Source: Clostridia bacterium (GTDB lineage Bacteria > Bacillota_A > Clostridia > Oscillospirales > CAG-272). Taken from it: a stretch of DNA of 5,219 nucleotides. Position numbers and translations under genes: made by a program. The DNA lies in assembly GCA_017408625.1 (NCBI GenBank), contig JAFQUG010000304.1, forward strand, positions 1-5,219, read 5' to 3'. Of the stretch, positions 4,954 to 5,219 are shown in pieces (within the stretch, counting starts at the first letter, position 1; every line of letters begins with the position of its first letter). The notes beneath the pieces were generated by a model. It saw nothing but the letters and a program-made list of their open reading frames with translations. It had not been told where the DNA came from and did not search any database.

Positions 4954-5013
4954 AAGCCGTCCCCGCAGGGGAAGGAGGGCTCCCGTAGCGTAGCGTAACG
5001 GGAGGACGGGGTT
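4954..5013 (-). repeat. Right inverted-repeat arm
   Basis: Reverse-complement counterpart of the left arm. It contains hairpin CTCCCGT (4980-4986) / ACGGGAG (4998-5004), whose 11-nt loop is made of GTAGC-type pentamers. The flanks GCAAA (4951-4955) and TTTGC (5012-5016) extend an alternative self-fold of this arm. Confidence 0.75.
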
Positions 5014-5052
5014 TGCGCAAAGAGATTGGGGAACAGAGATTTTTCAATGATA

Positions 5053-5083
5053 AAGGGCTGAATCTTGTCTTAACTCAACCCTT
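5053..5083 (-). other. Weak stem-loop downstream of the inverted-repeat element
   Basis: AAGGGCTGA (5053-5061) pairs with TCAACCCTT (5075-5083). As minus-strand RNA this is a 9-bp stem with one G-U pair and a 13-nt loop; on the plus strand one pair is lost. No good T-run follows on either strand, so a terminator role is doubtful. Confidence 0.35.
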
Positions 5084-5134
5084 ATTTCATATTTTCCCGC
5101 TAATTTTGCAGTCCCATTCGCCTATCTGCTTTTG

Positions 5135-5156
5135 TGGTGCCGGTGGTGGGACTTGA
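5135..5156 (-). other. tRNA 3'-end-like fragment
   Basis: Read on the minus strand this is 22 nt running TCAAGT-CCCAC-CACCGGC-A-CCA: part of the T-loop, the 3' T-stem strand, the 3' acceptor strand, a discriminator base and CCA. It resembles tRNAs with a GCCGGTG acceptor, such as some tRNA-Leu. The upstream sequence does not supply the matching 5' T-stem or acceptor, so it is not an intact tRNA. It may be an attachment-site remnant or chance. Confidence 0.45.
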
Positions 5157-5161
5157 TTCTC

Positions 5162-5211
5162 GGCACGACGACGCAAAAGCCGCGTTTTGTTGCGGTCTTT
5201 TGCTACGTGCC
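5162..5211. other. Long interrupted stem-loop near the window edge
   Basis: GGCACG (5162-5167) pairs with CGTGCC (5206-5211), then GCAAAAG (5173-5179) with CTTTTGC (5197-5203) and CCGC with GCGG across one bulged T, around a GTTTTGTT loop. About 17 base pairs in all are interrupted by a small internal loop. No T-run follows within the window. It could be a structured RNA, a recombination-site arm or part of a larger repeat cut by the window end. Confidence 0.6.
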
Positions 5212-5219
5212 TCGGTCAG

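Larger units (their letters stand above)
4801..5013. mobile_element. MITE-like element with ~60-bp imperfect inverted-repeat ends
   Basis: A GC-rich arm (4801-4861) reappears in reverse complement at 4954-5013, with roughly 80-85% identity by eye and a few single-base gaps. The inner 22 bp of each arm differ at one position. The ~92-bp centre has no gene and carries a shorter inverted repeat (TAAGTT 4866-4871 / AACTTA 4902-4907). Each arm folds on its own as well. GC content is far above the flanks. There is no transposase and I saw no target-site duplication, so movement is inferred. It could instead be a structured non-coding repeat similar to the GC-rich palindromic repeats scattered between genes in gut Clostridia. 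Confidence 0.6.
4648..5219. other. Gene-free region holding repeats and hairpins
   Basis: No credible gene was found here. The short open frames lack ribosome binding sites, have repeat-derived or low-complexity sequence and cross hairpins. The region contains an orphan terminator-like hairpin (4708-4749), a MITE-like inverted-repeat element (4801-5013), a weak hairpin (5053-5083), a tRNA-3'-like fragment (5135-5156) and a long stem-loop (5162-5211). Confidence 0.75.

Noticed and set aside
4801..5013. CRISPR array
   Set aside because: The repeats are two opposed arms rather than regularly spaced direct repeats with unique spacers.
5135..5219. Complete tRNA gene on the minus strand
   Set aside because: Only the 3' end fits. 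The 5' T-stem strand does not pair and no GCCGGTG acceptor strand is found upstream in the window.
5138..5219. Plus-strand coding fragment reading V-P-V-V-G-L-D
   Set aside because: VPVVGLE-type peptides are a common spurious translation opposite tRNA 3' ends. The frame crosses a strong stem-loop and no start signal is present.

Overview
The window looks like chromosomal DNA from a low-to-mid-GC Gram-positive anaerobe of the Clostridia, perhaps a gut Oscillospiraceae/Ruminococcaceae-type genome. This is inferred from strong AGGAGG-type ribosome binding sites, AT-rich intergenic spacers with near-consensus sigma-A promoters (TTGACA/TTTACA/TTGCAT, 16-17 bp, TATAAT), compact hairpin-plus-T terminators, and the protein types. 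No species can be named from the sequence alone.

Layout, left to right. (1) Positions 1-200 hold the C-terminal end of a plus-strand gene, probably DUF6873-like, closed by a bidirectional terminator (223-248). (2) Two small membrane-protein genes on the minus strand (272-637 and 889-1092) are each a separate transcription unit with its own recognisable promoter. The second also has its own terminator (828-861). (3) A 253-bp divergent intergenic region (1093-1345), rich in short palindromes and direct repeats, drives the second membrane gene leftward and a large lipoprotein gene rightward. (4) 1346-3031 encodes a 561-residue surface lipoprotein with a right-handed beta-helix of the GH28/GH49 type (clan GH-N), a likely polysaccharide hydrolase. 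(5) A strong terminator (3043-3080) separates it from a convergent two-gene minus-strand operon: a histidine-phosphatase-family protein (3873-4589, transcribed first) and an EstA/esterase-D-type alpha/beta-hydrolase (3079-3858), 14 bp apart, from one promoter at 4619-4647. (6) 4590-5219 has no credible gene. It holds that promoter, an orphan terminator-like hairpin, a ~213-bp element with ~60-bp imperfect inverted-repeat ends (MITE-like), a 22-nt stretch that reads like the 3' end of a tRNA on the minus strand, and a long stem-loop running close to the window edge.

How the genes may fit together: the surface glycosidase would act outside the cell on a glycan. The esterase has no signal peptide and would act in the cytoplasm, perhaps removing acyl groups from imported sugars, but this link rests only on proximity. 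The phosphatase substrate is unknown. The protein-coding part is fairly ordinary for Clostridia. The right end, with stacked inverted repeats beside a tRNA-3'-like fragment, is the least explained part. I do not see clear evidence for a new defence or mobile system; the right-edge repeat cluster and the operator-like sites between 1100 and 1300 are the best leads.
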